A stretch of DNA of 64,000 bases from Gloeophyllum trabeum ATCC 11539 (Eukaryota; Basidiomycota; Agaricomycetes; Gloeophyllales; Gloeophyllaceae): NCBI RefSeq assembly GCF_000344685.1, contig NW_006920415.1, positions 454,834-518,833 of the forward strand. The letters run 5' to 3'. Below are positions 1 through 10,123 of the stretch, one piece after another. A model generated the notes under the pieces. The model was not told the origin of the DNA, did no database searches, and worked only from the letters and a program-made list of their open reading frames with translations. The position numbers and the translations under genes were made by a program. Each line of letters starts with the position of its first letter. Within the stretch, counting starts at the first letter, position 1.

Positions 1-455
1 CTCTACGGGGAGATCCATCCTACGGCCATCCCGACAAGTACCCTCCATCAAGCACGATGTTCTCTCCGAACTCGTGATTAATTACTGCTGCGGACGTTCG
101 ACAGTCCAAAACAAAGGAGCCGGCATACGCTTCACCACGAAAAGTCACGTCGACAGTACCAGAATAACGAACTCTGAGAAGCACTCGGCAGTCGCCCCTT
201 CACCCCAAAATAGCAACAAAGTGGCCTAGTCTGGCAATTTCCCGCGCCCCTCTGCGCGCAACCGCACCGCCAACGCTCGCAATCACGTCCATCGTCGTGC
301 CAACACACGCGAAGCACGCCAGCGCCGGCGGTCCATCGCTCGCCAACGCCCGCATGACGTCGCCTCACCTCATTTCTCCACCGCCAAACGATGAGAAGGG
401 AAGAAAGAAGCCCGTTGGTGCTCGCAGCACAGCGCGCTCCACCACCCCATCTCGC

Positions 456-464
456 GTATATATA
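456..464 (+). promoter_or_regulatory. TATA box of the SMP-repeat gene
   Basis: A TATATATA stretch lies about 125 nt upstream of the ATG at 584 and is followed by a pyrimidine-rich leader. It is a plausible core promoter; no transcript start is visible from sequence alone. Confidence 0.5.
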
Positions 465-583
465 CCCCGCCCTCGCCCACACGACCGCTCTCTCACAACC
501 ACCCACCGCTGTTTTCTTTATATCTTTCTCGTTTTCTCTTGACGACAACGAATAATCAGTAGACCGCAATACACGAACCCATC

Positions 584-2749
584 ATGGCCGCCAACACCCA
601 GGAAAACATCACCCAAGCTGCAGTGTCCGACGCTGTGCGTATCGAGGCTGAGCGTGCTGCTGAGCAGCTTGCCAAAGCTACCGGTGCCACCGGCGCCTCT
701 GTCGAGGCCGGCGTCGACCTGACTGATCTCAGCGAGAGTGAGTGATCGACCGTGCATTCCCATTCCAAGTGCAGATACTGATGCGGATACCAGAGGAAGC
801 TCGTAAGCTCGAATCTGAAGAACACAAAGCCCTCGGTTACCGTCCACCAAAGGGTTCGCTCGCTGCTGAAGCCAAGGCGGCTGCGGCCAAGCATCCCGAG
901 GGATCCGGCGAAGAGCTCAACAGAGCGGACTTGCGTGACGTGGCGCAACTAGACGCCGCTCGAGTGGAGTACGTGCTTTGCATACACTACAATGCGCAGT
1001 AACTGACACTCATATCTGGCAGATTGGAGCAGAGCGCTCCTTCGACAGGAGCACTTCTTGACCCTGAAGCGGTGGTCGGGGTCGCCGGCCTTACCGAGAG
1101 TACGTGTCCCTTCAAGTGTCTCCCCCCTCCCAGTCGCTGACCTGCGCCTTCAGAGGAAGCCCGCAAGCTCGAGTCTGAAGAGCACAAAGCACTCGGCTAC
1201 CGCCCCCCTCCCCACTCGCTCGCCGCCGAAGCCAAATCCGTCGCCTCCAAAGACCCCGCCGGCTCCGGCGGCCCGGAGCTCACCCGCTCCGAGCTGCGCG
1301 ACATCGCGCAACTGGACGCCGCGCGCGTCGAGCTCGAGAACGCCGGCATCATCGACGGCGCGGGCGCGGTGGACGGCGTCGGCGTGGGCCCCTTCAGCGC
1401 GAAGGAGGCAAGGAAGCTCGAGAGCGAGGAGCACAAGGCGCTGGGGTACCGCCCGCCGAAGGACTCGCTCGCCGCGGAGGCGATGCGGGAGGCTGCGAAG
1501 CACCCCGAGGGCGCCGGCGAGCCTGAGCTGAACCGCGCTGAATTGCGCGAGGTGGCAGAGCTGGACGCGGCGCGCATCGAGGCGGAGAAGGGCGCGGCTG
1601 CTGGTGCGACTGGCGGCGTCGTCGGCGTCGCTGTCGACCAGGACGTGAGCTTGGAGGGCCTCAGCGAGAAGGAGGCGAGGAAGCTCGAGAGTGAGGAGCA
1701 CAAGGTGCTCGGGTACCGCCCGCCGAAGGGCAGTCTCGCCGCCGAGGCGATGAGCGAGGCGGCGAAGCACCCCGAGGGCGACGGGCGCGAGCTCAACAGG
1801 GCCGAGCTGCGCGAGCTCGCGAAGGCCGACGCCGTCCTCGTCGAGGCGGAGAAGTCCGGCGTGGCCACGTCACCCACGCTTTCCGCCGCATCGTCAAGTG
1901 CGCCCCCGATCGACCTGAACAGCATCAACGCGAAGGAGGCAAGGAAGCTCATGTCGGAGGAGCACAAGCTCCTGGGGCACCGGCCCCCGCCCGGGTCGCT
2001 CGCGGCCGAGGCGCAGTCCGCCGCGGCGAAGCACCCCGACGCGCCGGGCGCTGCTGGTGGCCGGGAGCTGAACCGCGCGGAGCTCAGAGAAGTTGCGGCG
2101 GAGGATGCTGTGCGGATTGACGAGGCGATTGAGCCGAAGATCCGTAGGGGCAGCAGGGGAAGCCGCGGGAGCACTGGGAGCGTTGGGAGGATCAGTCCGA
2201 CTGGGTTGACGGGCGCTGCGGCGAAGATCGAGCTCGACAAGATCAGTGCCAGTGAGTGCCCTTCTACCACAATTTCTCTAGTAGACGCTAACGCTAAGGC
2301 TCTCTGCAGAGGAGGCGCGGAAGCTCATGTCGGAAGAGCACAAGATTTTGGGCTACCGCCCCCCGCCAGGCTCGCTCGCCGCCGAGGCGCAGAGCGCCGC
2401 CGCGAAGCACCCGGAGGGCGTCGCGCCGAAGAAGGAGCTCAACCGGAAGGAGCTGCGCGAGGCCGCGCTCGAGGACGCCGCGCGCATCGAGGCCGAGCGG
2501 CTCTCGCAGTCGCCGCCGTCGCTCAGTGCCACGGGCGAGCTCAGCCCGCCTGCGTTTGGTGGGCTCAGCACGGGCACCGCGCCGTCTGGGAATTTGGACC
2601 TCGAGCATATGGCGAAGGACCAAGCAAGAGAGCTGCAGAGCGAGGAGCAGCGGATTCTGGGGTACCGACCCCCGCGGGAGTCGATTGCCGCTGCTGCGCA
2701 GAGTCTGACGGATCGGATGGATAACGCGCCCCGGGGGATTCGTGTTTGA
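584..2749 (+). CDS. SMP-domain (seed maturation protein-like) repeat protein, five exons
   Basis: Exons 584-737, 794-968, 1023-1099, 1154-2251 and 2310-2749 join in frame. The product carries seven copies of an SMP-type module, each with the pattern EARKLxSEEHKxLGYRPP, then SLAAEA, KHPEG, ELNRxELR and DAxRIE. The modules begin near 794, 1154, 1396, 1666, 1931, 2310 and 2606; the seventh is degenerate, keeping only QARELQSEEQRILGYRPP. Introns 1, 3 and 4 all fall one base before the KEARKL codon run, so the repeat probably spread with its intron and later copies lost it. SMP domains occur in plant late-embryogenesis proteins and in many fungi, where a desiccation or stress role is assumed but not shown here. 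There is no signal peptide or membrane segment. The start is the first ATG after the TATA box and gives an N-terminus of short alanine-rich helices. Confidence 0.88.
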
Positions 2750-3180
2750 GTGAGGAGAACGGAAGAGAAGAAGTTTAATCAATCAATTGTAGCATAGTTT
2801 CGTCGCATTCGCTTTGCATTTGCATGAAGTCAAGAGATGTATGAATAGAATAGGTTCGAGCAATATATTCTGTTGTCAGAATCATTTGTGGTGAGGTGAT
2901 AATACGCCGTGGCTCGTGGAAGAGTACGACTTGGCATGAGAGTTCGCCCACTAAGAGCCACGGCGCATACACTGACATACTACTGTCTTCAATACACCTA
3001 GGAGCTTAAGAACCCGACTCGAGGCATGGACAGTAGAGAAACCTATAACGTTGCTACCCTCCAGATTCTCGCGTAGGATAGATTTCACGACCCCAGTCTC
3101 TTGGGTACACCTCTAGAGCGTATCTTCAGAGTAGGATCATACACATTACATTACAATGTTACACCATTTTGCCTGTGACT
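2750..3180. other. Intergenic region between convergent SMP genes
   Basis: This stretch lies between two 3' ends. It is AT-richer than the flanking exons and no coding frame is supported; it presumably holds both 3' UTRs and terminators. Confidence 0.6.
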
Positions 3181-3919
3181 TTACAAGTTCCCTCGTTCCG
3201 CCTCGACCCGAGCAGCGTCTGCCTGCGCAAGCCCTCTCAATTCCGCACGGTTTAGCTCAGTGCCCCCCGCGCCTTGGGGATTCATGGAGGCTTCAGACTT
3301 TGCTTGGGCAGCGAGGGAGTCGGAGGGTGGGCGGTAACCCAGGGCTTTGTGCTCTTCGGATTCTAGCTTCCGCGCTTCCTCTACAGCAGGGGCGGCACTG
3401 GTAAGAGACTTGACATGGCAACGTTAAGGGCACAACACGTACTTTCAGTGAGCCCAAGAGCCGGAACAGCGTCCGCAGTTGTGGATGCAGCTTCCTGTTC
3501 CAATCTCAATAGCCACGGTTGATTAGCTTTGACAGGACACATCGAGATCAAGTCCATCACTGACCGGACTCTTTCAGCGTCCAACTGAGCGACGTCCCGT
3601 AGCTCGGCTCTGACCCTTCTGGGTGTCTCGCAGCTGACATGGTTTTGGCAGCCAGTGAGCCTTTGGGTGGGCGGAAACCGAGAGCCTTATGTTCCTCGGA
3701 TTCGAGCTTACGAACTTCCTCTGAGCGATTCAATTAGATATGCCATTAAGTCCTCGTGCTCGTCCAGGACTTACTCTCACTGAGGCTTGCCACTACGCTC
3801 GTGGTAGACGATGCGCTGGATACGGTCGATGCGAAGGTAGGATTCGTTACAGTGCACGTGTCTTGTGCCGTCCGCTCAATTTCGAGGACGTTAAATAAAT
3901 GCAGTATCGAGCGTAGACG
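3181..3919 (-). pseudogene. Broken SMP-repeat paralogue, convergent with the intact gene
   Basis: On the minus strand, exons 3775-3919 (5' limit uncertain), 3565-3720, 3443-3504 and 3181-3380 reproduce the exon order and intron phases of the first exons of the SMP gene at 584. Two modules are recognisable, with LESEEHKALGFRPP and LESEEHKALGYRPP. In the first module the segment that should read ELN after HPEG is missing, and the frame changes at about 3608-3618. The uncorrected frame stops within about 20 codons, while the corrected frame continues as RAELRDVAQLDAERV into the next exon. No ATG is in frame upstream of the first visible exon before a stop at 3920-3922. The final module ends with a stop at 3181-3183, so this copy has two modules against seven. 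A pseudogene is most likely; a sequencing error in the 3608-3618 region is the alternative. Confidence 0.7.
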
Positions 3920-3922
3920 TCA

Positions 3923-4422
3923 TCCAGGCTGTACTGGTTTGAAGTGTGATTCAGAGACCCAGAGCGGTTCGTCGGTGGGGAGCTCTTATATTCCCCGAGG
4001 ATGGTTATGGAGCGCTCAGCCTGTATGTCGAGCTTCATAACGTTGGAGCCCCTTGGGAGGGTTATTCTGTATAATTGGCTTGTGGAGAGTCATGGTGAAG
4101 TCATGATCAGAGAGGCGGTTTGGTTTCCCGATCCGGAATAGCGTTGTCGCTCGCCATCACCTTGCGATTCGTGCTTCTCAGTGTTGAGCGACCCATCCGA
4201 CGCTGAACCTCTCAGCGGAAGCCTTGCAGTCTCGGTCTAGTTTGATATTATCCAGAAAGTGCAATCCTCCCTACAAAGTTAAGGACGCGAGTCGCTATAA
4301 ATGGAAGGTCGAGACACTGTGCGGTAACCCCGCAGCGTCGCGAGGGGCTTCGTCTGAAGTCTGGGCGACTCGCTTCGGAATGGGAATCCTAAGGCGGTGA
4401 GGAGGTTGTGTACTCACTGCAA
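3923..4422. other. Region without a supported gene
   Basis: No coding frame is supported. At about 4185-4250 there is a diverged match to sequence that also starts repeat units R2 (about 8378) and R3 (about 14260), recognisable by CGACGCT, CCTCTCA or CCTCCCA, GGAAACCTTGCA and GGTC(C/T)A. It looks like a fragment of the same repeat. Confidence 0.45.
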
Positions 4423-4939
4423 TTCATTCGTACACCGGTAACACCACCTCCCATGATCATGAGAAGTTGAATGGTTTTGTATATCAGTACACATGTAGTT
4501 TTAATTTTTTGAAACTGAACCCCACAGTATAATACCAAGTGAAGGCTTTGTGTATAGATTGGCCCTTGTCCGGACTCAAAGTGCCACAATGTCATCAATA
4601 TCGGCGCCTTGCAATGACTGCATGATGAGACAGAGAACAAAAGAAATTTTTCAAGTTGCGTTACGGAGTGAAGACAACTAGAATCATCACAAGTGAAAAA
4701 CATTGTCCGTGGTTGGGATTGAACCTCCAGCTCACAGCATTGCATCTGAAACAACCCATCACACTAACCGCTGCACTAGCGGCATGCTAGCAATATCCAA
4801 AAATAAGATAATATGTTAGTTGGGCAACCGTCTGGGCGCATCCGCTGCAATGGCTCCGCGTCCACTTTGCGAGCCGCTGCGCGACTCGCTTACATAATCT
4901 GCGTCCTCAACTTTGTAGGGAGGATTGCATTTCGTGGAA
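4423..4939. repeat. Left copy of a 517 bp direct repeat flanking gap 1
   Basis: By eye this block is identical to 5586-6102 and directly abuts the N run. The two copies end exactly at the gap edges, the pattern left when two overlapping contigs are not merged. It is probably one locus represented twice. Confidence 0.85.
4709..4785 (-). repeat. tRNA-derived SINE head or tRNA pseudogene (left copy)
   Basis: On the minus strand there is a good internal A box (TAGTGCAGCGG, complement of 4768-4778) and a perfect B box (GGTTCAATCC, complement of 4716-4725), spaced as in a tRNA gene. The acceptor arms on either side do not pair and the T stem has mismatches, so it is not a working tRNA. A tRNA-derived SINE or tRNA pseudogene fits best; the non-tRNA body would lie to the left, toward 4430, on the same strand. 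Confidence 0.6.
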
Positions 4940-5585
4940 NNNNNNNNNNNNNNNNNNNNNNNNNNNNNNNNNNNNNNNNNNNNNNNNNNNNNNNNNNNNN
5001 NNNNNNNNNNNNNNNNNNNNNNNNNNNNNNNNNNNNNNNNNNNNNNNNNNNNNNNNNNNNNNNNNNNNNNNNNNNNNNNNNNNNNNNNNNNNNNNNNNNN
5101 NNNNNNNNNNNNNNNNNNNNNNNNNNNNNNNNNNNNNNNNNNNNNNNNNNNNNNNNNNNNNNNNNNNNNNNNNNNNNNNNNNNNNNNNNNNNNNNNNNNN
5201 NNNNNNNNNNNNNNNNNNNNNNNNNNNNNNNNNNNNNNNNNNNNNNNNNNNNNNNNNNNNNNNNNNNNNNNNNNNNNNNNNNNNNNNNNNNNNNNNNNNN
5301 NNNNNNNNNNNNNNNNNNNNNNNNNNNNNNNNNNNNNNNNNNNNNNNNNNNNNNNNNNNNNNNNNNNNNNNNNNNNNNNNNNNNNNNNNNNNNNNNNNNN
5401 NNNNNNNNNNNNNNNNNNNNNNNNNNNNNNNNNNNNNNNNNNNNNNNNNNNNNNNNNNNNNNNNNNNNNNNNNNNNNNNNNNNNNNNNNNNNNNNNNNNN
5501 NNNNNNNNNNNNNNNNNNNNNNNNNNNNNNNNNNNNNNNNNNNNNNNNNNNNNNNNNNNNNNNNNNNNNNNNNNNNNNNNNNNNN
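4940..5585. other. Assembly gap 1 (646 N)
   Basis: The run consists only of N. Long open frames across it are meaningless. Confidence 1.
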
Positions 5586-6102
5586 TTCATTCGTACACCG
5601 GTAACACCACCTCCCATGATCATGAGAAGTTGAATGGTTTTGTATATCAGTACACATGTAGTTTTAATTTTTTGAAACTGAACCCCACAGTATAATACCA
5701 AGTGAAGGCTTTGTGTATAGATTGGCCCTTGTCCGGACTCAAAGTGCCACAATGTCATCAATATCGGCGCCTTGCAATGACTGCATGATGAGACAGAGAA
5801 CAAAAGAAATTTTTCAAGTTGCGTTACGGAGTGAAGACAACTAGAATCATCACAAGTGAAAAACATTGTCCGTGGTTGGGATTGAACCTCCAGCTCACAG
5901 CATTGCATCTGAAACAACCCATCACACTAACCGCTGCACTAGCGGCATGCTAGCAATATCCAAAAATAAGATAATATGTTAGTTGGGCAACCGTCTGGGC
6001 GCATCCGCTGCAATGGCTCCGCGTCCACTTTGCGAGCCGCTGCGCGACTCGCTTACATAATCTGCGTCCTCAACTTTGTAGGGAGGATTGCATTTCGTGG
6101 AA
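5586..6102. repeat. Right copy of the 517 bp direct repeat flanking gap 1
   Basis: It matches 4423-4939. The sequence continues to the right into repeat unit R1, whereas the left copy continues into the region downstream of the SMP pseudogene. Confidence 0.85.
5872..5948 (-). repeat. tRNA-derived SINE head or tRNA pseudogene (right copy)
   Basis: This is the same A-box and B-box pair as at 4709-4785, offset by 1163 bp. It is probably the same genomic copy seen twice because of the unresolved gap. Confidence 0.6.
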
Positions 6103-6621
6103 TTGAACGTTCTTCTCCCTCGCCCCCAACGAATACCACGATCTACGCTCAGTCGAGCAGAGGAGGCTGGAGGAGCACGCCCTTCCTACCCTCTGTCTCA
6201 GCGCGCCGATGTAAAGCTTCGTATTCAACACCAGTTCGATGCACAGGAGGGGAACGCTTGGTCTTTGTCTTTGTGGGTCCCTGAGGGCCCATGAAACCAA
6301 AGGACCTAGCCTCTCCTCCTTTTCGCGACGCCTATCCCTTCCCTTGCATTCGGGAAGGTGTCTCTCTTACCTGACTATTAGTATAATAGATCCTGCGGCC
6401 CGAAGAATATCTGTTGCATTCACACGTTGGGGTCGAGACTGCCACCCGGGCTCCTTGCCGCGTCATGAAGGAACCTTTATGATAGTCCGACGCGCAAATC
6501 CCGGAGAACCCCATATTTCGTCGCTTTGCGACACCTCATCTGAAAGATACACATCAATAATCATTTCTTTGTCTAGTTACATAGTACGTCGTGAATCCTC
6601 TCCTCTAGACCTCCGCCTTGC

Positions 6622-7326
6622 TCACTTGAAGTTTTCAACTTTCGGGACCCTCCGAATCGTCTTCGTCTTTTTATTCTCGACGGGCGACAGCTTTATCGCC
6701 TCCGCGACCCTCTCTGAAATTGTCCGGGCCCGGCGTGAAGGCTTCTGGTGAGTGGCTGGGACGGGTCAGCAAAGGGATGCAATGGCTTGATTTGCTACTT
6801 ACCTTGTGGTCCCATACTGCTTTCATGCTTCACTAACGACAAAGGTTCGGCTTTACTGTTGACGGGATGGATGTTTGGTAGGCTGTTTTCATTGGTTGAA
6901 GAGACCGACGAAGGCAGGCTATCCAACAGTCTCTTCTCTTCTTTCTTCCTGCGTTTCTGCTCGCGTCGTTTCGCTTTGAGCCAAGCGGTGATGTTCTACG
7001 TATCTCATGCAGTGTCAACTCTACAGTCCATGTTGATTTCTGGGGCTGACTCACAAATTTCAATGTCTTGTCCATAACATATCCGGTCATCTCATCCAGA
7101 TTCGGTGCGTACTGCTCGTGGGCGTAGTGTCTACGTGGAACTCCGGTCTTTGGAGGAAGGTCAGTAGAATGGAAGTTGCTAGGCAGTAGACCACGTACTT
7201 TGGGATTGTCACGGCTATGTGGCAGCGAGCTCTGGCCTTGATCGCATTCTCACTGGTGTACTCAGTACTGTTTTTCTCCCCTGCGAGCGCTAAGGAGGGC
7301 AATGTGGTGCGCGTGGACTGTGACAT
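6622..7326 (-). pseudogene. R1, frameshifted member of the R/A small-gene family
   Basis: The exons are 7199-7326, 7055-7147, 6803-6995 and 6622-6755. Exons 2-4 have 93, 193 and 134 nt and open frames; exons 3 and 4 match R3 and exon 4 also matches R2. Exon 1 has 128 nt instead of the 135 nt of R2, R3, A1 and A2. About 7 nt are lost in the part encoding the last 15 residues, so splicing to exon 2 reads TTPTSSTHRIWMR and then stops. Correcting the frame gives ...SRDNPK followed by TGVPRRHYAHEQYAPNLDEM, the expected exon 2 product. Exon 4 ends with TISERVAEAIKLSPVEN, TIRRVPKVENFK and a TGA stop, closely like R2 and R3. The function of the family is unknown. The decay is recent because only exon 1 is damaged. 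Confidence 0.72.
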
Positions 7327-7480
7327 GAGGGTAGTTGGTAGCAGTGGACGATTGTGGGATGTGGCACGGAGGTGGTCGTGTTCGCTATCTAGCCTCTTAT
7401 AACATCCCGTGGGCTGGTTCCCCTTCTCGCATCGATATCGATTCACCTTATGGAGATCCAGAACGACCCTATTAATGGCC

Positions 7481-7517
7481 GAATGCAGTACTAACGTGCT
7501 TCTTCACTTAACCCGGA
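7481..7517 (-). promoter_or_regulatory. Shared upstream element of the R/A family (R1 copy)
   Basis: On the plus strand it reads GAATGCAGTACTAACG followed by TGCTTCTTCACTTA, about 155 nt upstream of the R1 ATG. Five other family members carry the same element at 130-170 nt from their ATGs. Confidence 0.6.
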
Positions 7518-7797
7518 TGCCTACCTTTGTCTCCATGAAAATTTCCGCATCTTCTGTGGTGGGATCAAGGGACGGAGAAGTTCATTGATAACCTCTATTG
7601 ATGTGGGGACTTGCCAGAGTTGATTGTGTGGCACACGGACAGACGGACAGTTCGCGAGCCACAATTGACTCATTCACATGTACATTTGCTTAGCTCATGC
7701 ACCCGGCATGGTCGGATCCCTACTTCCCTTCGAGCTTCAAACCACATAAATCTTCAAATTTCCAGACGATTTCATTTCAGCTGTTAGAGTACCAGTA

Positions 7798-8234
7798 CTA
7801 TCATTGGACCAGTAGTGAATAACTATTCACTTCCCGTCCCTTTTGTGCACTGGGGACCTTGTGGCTTCCCTATACCTTCGGCAATTTTTCTCTGTAATGG
7901 TAAATGTCTGTAGATGCCATGTTCAAGTTTGTATGTGGAACGGAGGAGTGGTCATCGTTCAGGATTTAAAACTGTCTTGCATCTCCGAGGTCTAAGCGTG
8001 ACAGAGCGTGACCGCTGCCCCGCCACAGCCCTCTTGTGACACGTGTGACATCTTATTCACTTCCCGTCCCCTTACGCCGTACAACCTCTATGCCCTCTGG
8101 AAAAATCTGAGAAATTTGCAGAGGGTATAGAATAGTATCTGAACCATTCACACCGATTTTGGGGTACGTGAAATCAGAGGAAGATGACTTAACTAGGGAA
8201 CAGTTCAAATCATTCACTACTGGTCCAATGATAG
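7798..8234. mobile_element. 437 bp MITE with 23 bp perfect TIRs and TA target-site duplication
   Basis: The ends 7798-7820 and 8212-8234 are perfect inverted repeats of 23 bp starting CTATCATTGG. The dinucleotide TA is present on both sides (7796-7797 and 8235-8236). The sister unit R2 has the uninterrupted sequence GTACCAGTATGCGAGTGG at about 10396-10413 with a single TA, which is the empty site. The element has no coding capacity. The TA duplication points to mobilisation by a Tc1/mariner-type transposase, which is not in this window. An internal 15-16 bp motif ATTCACTTCCCGTCCC occurs near both ends in the same direction (about 7826 and 8055). Confidence 0.88.
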
Positions 8235-9204
8235 TATGCGAGTGGTGGCTCTCAGGAACCACCCCGAATACGCGACGCGCCACAAACGAGACCACGTCAT
8301 ATTCCCGTGTGAGGCCGGTGGGCCGGGTGGCGGACGCGTCGATGTCTAGCCTTGTAACCTCCCTCTACAACAGAATCAGTGTTCGACGCTAAGCCTCTCA
8401 ACGGAAACCTTGCATTCCCGGTCCACTTCAATGCTATGCTGCACTATATGAGAGCTTACCGCCTCAGCTAGGGAAAGAACCTAGACGGCAACGGATCGGA
8501 TGCAGATCAAGAGACTTCAGCGACGAAGGTTACAAGCTGCTGCAGGATCGTCTTGGAAAGAGACAGGGGATCGGATGACAGAGATATCTTCAGAGTACAG
8601 GATGCGGCAGCATATGCTGCAGCTCCGATCGTAGTCAGAAAGTGAGGAATTCTTCCTCCTCGCCAATCAAGTTCAAACGCCCCAACGGACACCCCGGCCT
8701 CCTGTACCACGATCAATGGCTACGCTCGGTGGAGCAGAGGAGGCTGGAGGACGCCCTTTCTACCCACCTGCCCTTTGTCTCAGCGCGCCGATGTAACAGC
8801 TCCGTATCCATACCGGTTCGATGCACGCGAGGGGAACGCTTGGTCTTTGTCTTTGTGGGCTCCTGAGGGCCCACGAAACCAAAGGACCTAGCGTCTTCTG
8901 CCTTTTGCGATGCCTGCCGCCTCCCTTGTACTCGGGAAGGGTCTCCTCTGACCTGACTAACAGATCCTGCGGCTCCAGGATTATCTGTTGCATCCTCACT
9001 TTAGCGTCAGGACTGCCTCCCGGGCTGCGCTGCTCCTTTCCACGACATGAAGGAACCCTTGTATATGGCGCCTAAATCAACCCGGACAACGCTCAAGTAT
9101 TCTCATCGCTGTGTGGCGCGTCAATCGAAAGATATCCCATCTTTAATCCTTTCTTTGTTCAGTTACATTGTACGTGAATCTTCTCTTCTAAATCTTCTCC
9201 TCCC

Positions 9205-9920
9205 TCACTTGAAGTTCGCCATTTTTGGAACACGGCGTATCGTCTTCCGCTTGGTATTTTCCACCGGCGAACGCCGTATCACATCCTCAACCCTCTCCGA
9301 GATCGTACGGACTCGGTAGGAAGGTGTACGGGCAGTCACTGAGGACGGTCAGCAAAGGGATGAAGCATTTCAATTTTCACTTACCTTCGGATTCCGGCGT
9401 GCTCTCGTGCTTTGGAGATAATAACGGCTCAGTTTCAAGGTCGACAGCAGGGACATTTGGTGGGATGTTTTCATCGGTTGAGGAGACCGACGAAGGCAGA
9501 CTATCTAACAGTCTCTGTCTCTCCTCCTCTTTCTTCTTGTGTGTCTCCTTGCGCCGTCGCTCCTCGAGCCAAGTCGTGATTTTCTACGTATATCATGCAG
9601 TGTCAGTTCTACGGTTCATGTTGATTTCTGGGACTGACTCACGAATCTCGATGTCTTGTCCATAACATGTCCGGACACCTTATCTAATTTTGGTGCATAC
9701 TGCTTGTTGGCGTAGCGTCTACGCGGGACTCCGTTCTTAGAGGAAGGTCAGTGGGATGGAAGTTGCTAGGTGGCGGACGATGTACTTTATAGTTGTCAAG
9801 GCTCTGTGGCAACATCCTCCGGCCGGATTCCTTGGTTGCATTTTTGCCCGTGCTCTCAGTATTGGTTTGTCCGTCGGTGTGGTTTAAGGAGGGCAATGTG
9901 GTGCATGTGGAGTGAGACAT
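9205..9920 (-). CDS. R2, small basic protein of the R/A family, four exons
   Basis: Exons 9786-9920 (135 nt), 9643-9735 (93), 9385-9583 (199) and 9205-9338 (134) join in frame to 186 residues. Exon 1 encodes a Ser/Thr-rich N-terminus starting MSHSTCTTLPS. Exon 2 encodes NGVPRRRYANKQYAPKLDKV and then GHVMDKTSRF. Exon 3 encodes KITTWLEERRRKE, a Lys/Glu/Arg-rich probable helix, then LLDSLPSSVSSTDENIPP. Exon 4 encodes YRVRTISERVEDVIRRSPVEN and a basic tail ending FK. There is no signal peptide or membrane segment; the charge suggests a nuclear or nucleic-acid-associated protein, which is inference. I do not recognise the family. The identical 93 nt second exon in six loci and conserved phases (0, 0, 1) support real coding. 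Confidence 0.75.
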
Positions 9921-10085
9921 GAGGACGGTGGGCAGCAGTGGACGATTGTGGGATGTGGCACGGAGGTGGTGGTGGTGAATATTCAAGACCGCTATCCAGC
10001 TCTTATAACATCCCGTGGGCTGATGCTCCTTCTCGCATCAGTATCGATTCACCTTACGGAGATATAGAATGACCCTGTTGAACGC

Positions 10086-10123
10086 TGAATGCAGTGCAAA
10101 CGCACCTCTTCACTTATTCCGGA
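10086..10123 (-). promoter_or_regulatory. Shared upstream element of the R/A family (R2 copy)
   Basis: The plus strand reads GAATGCAGTGCAAACG, then CACCTCTTCACTTATTCCGG, about 166 nt upstream of the R2 start. It is the most diverged of the six copies. Confidence 0.5.

Larger units (their letters stand above)
6103..8345. repeat. Repeat unit R1
   Basis: This is the first of three diverged copies of a roughly 2 kb unit (the others are about 8346-10462 and 14225-16390). Shared landmarks are CCAAAGGACCTAG or close variants near the left side, a four-exon gene on the minus strand, a TTATAACATCCCGTGGGCTG promoter block, and an ACGCGACGCGCCACAA block at the right. This copy is lengthened by a 437 bp MITE at 7798-8234. 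Confidence 0.75.

Noticed and set aside
1150..2270. Long minus-strand frames of 206 and 357 codons opposite the SMP gene
   Set aside because: They are the antisense of GC-rich repeat modules; the plus strand has the conserved SMP pattern, splice sites and phase.
4709..4785. A functional tRNA gene
   Set aside because: The A and B boxes are good, but acceptor stem pairing fails at most positions and the T stem has mismatches.
4813..5917. Long frames crossing gap 1
   Set aside because: Most of each product is unknown residues from N, so no coding claim is possible.
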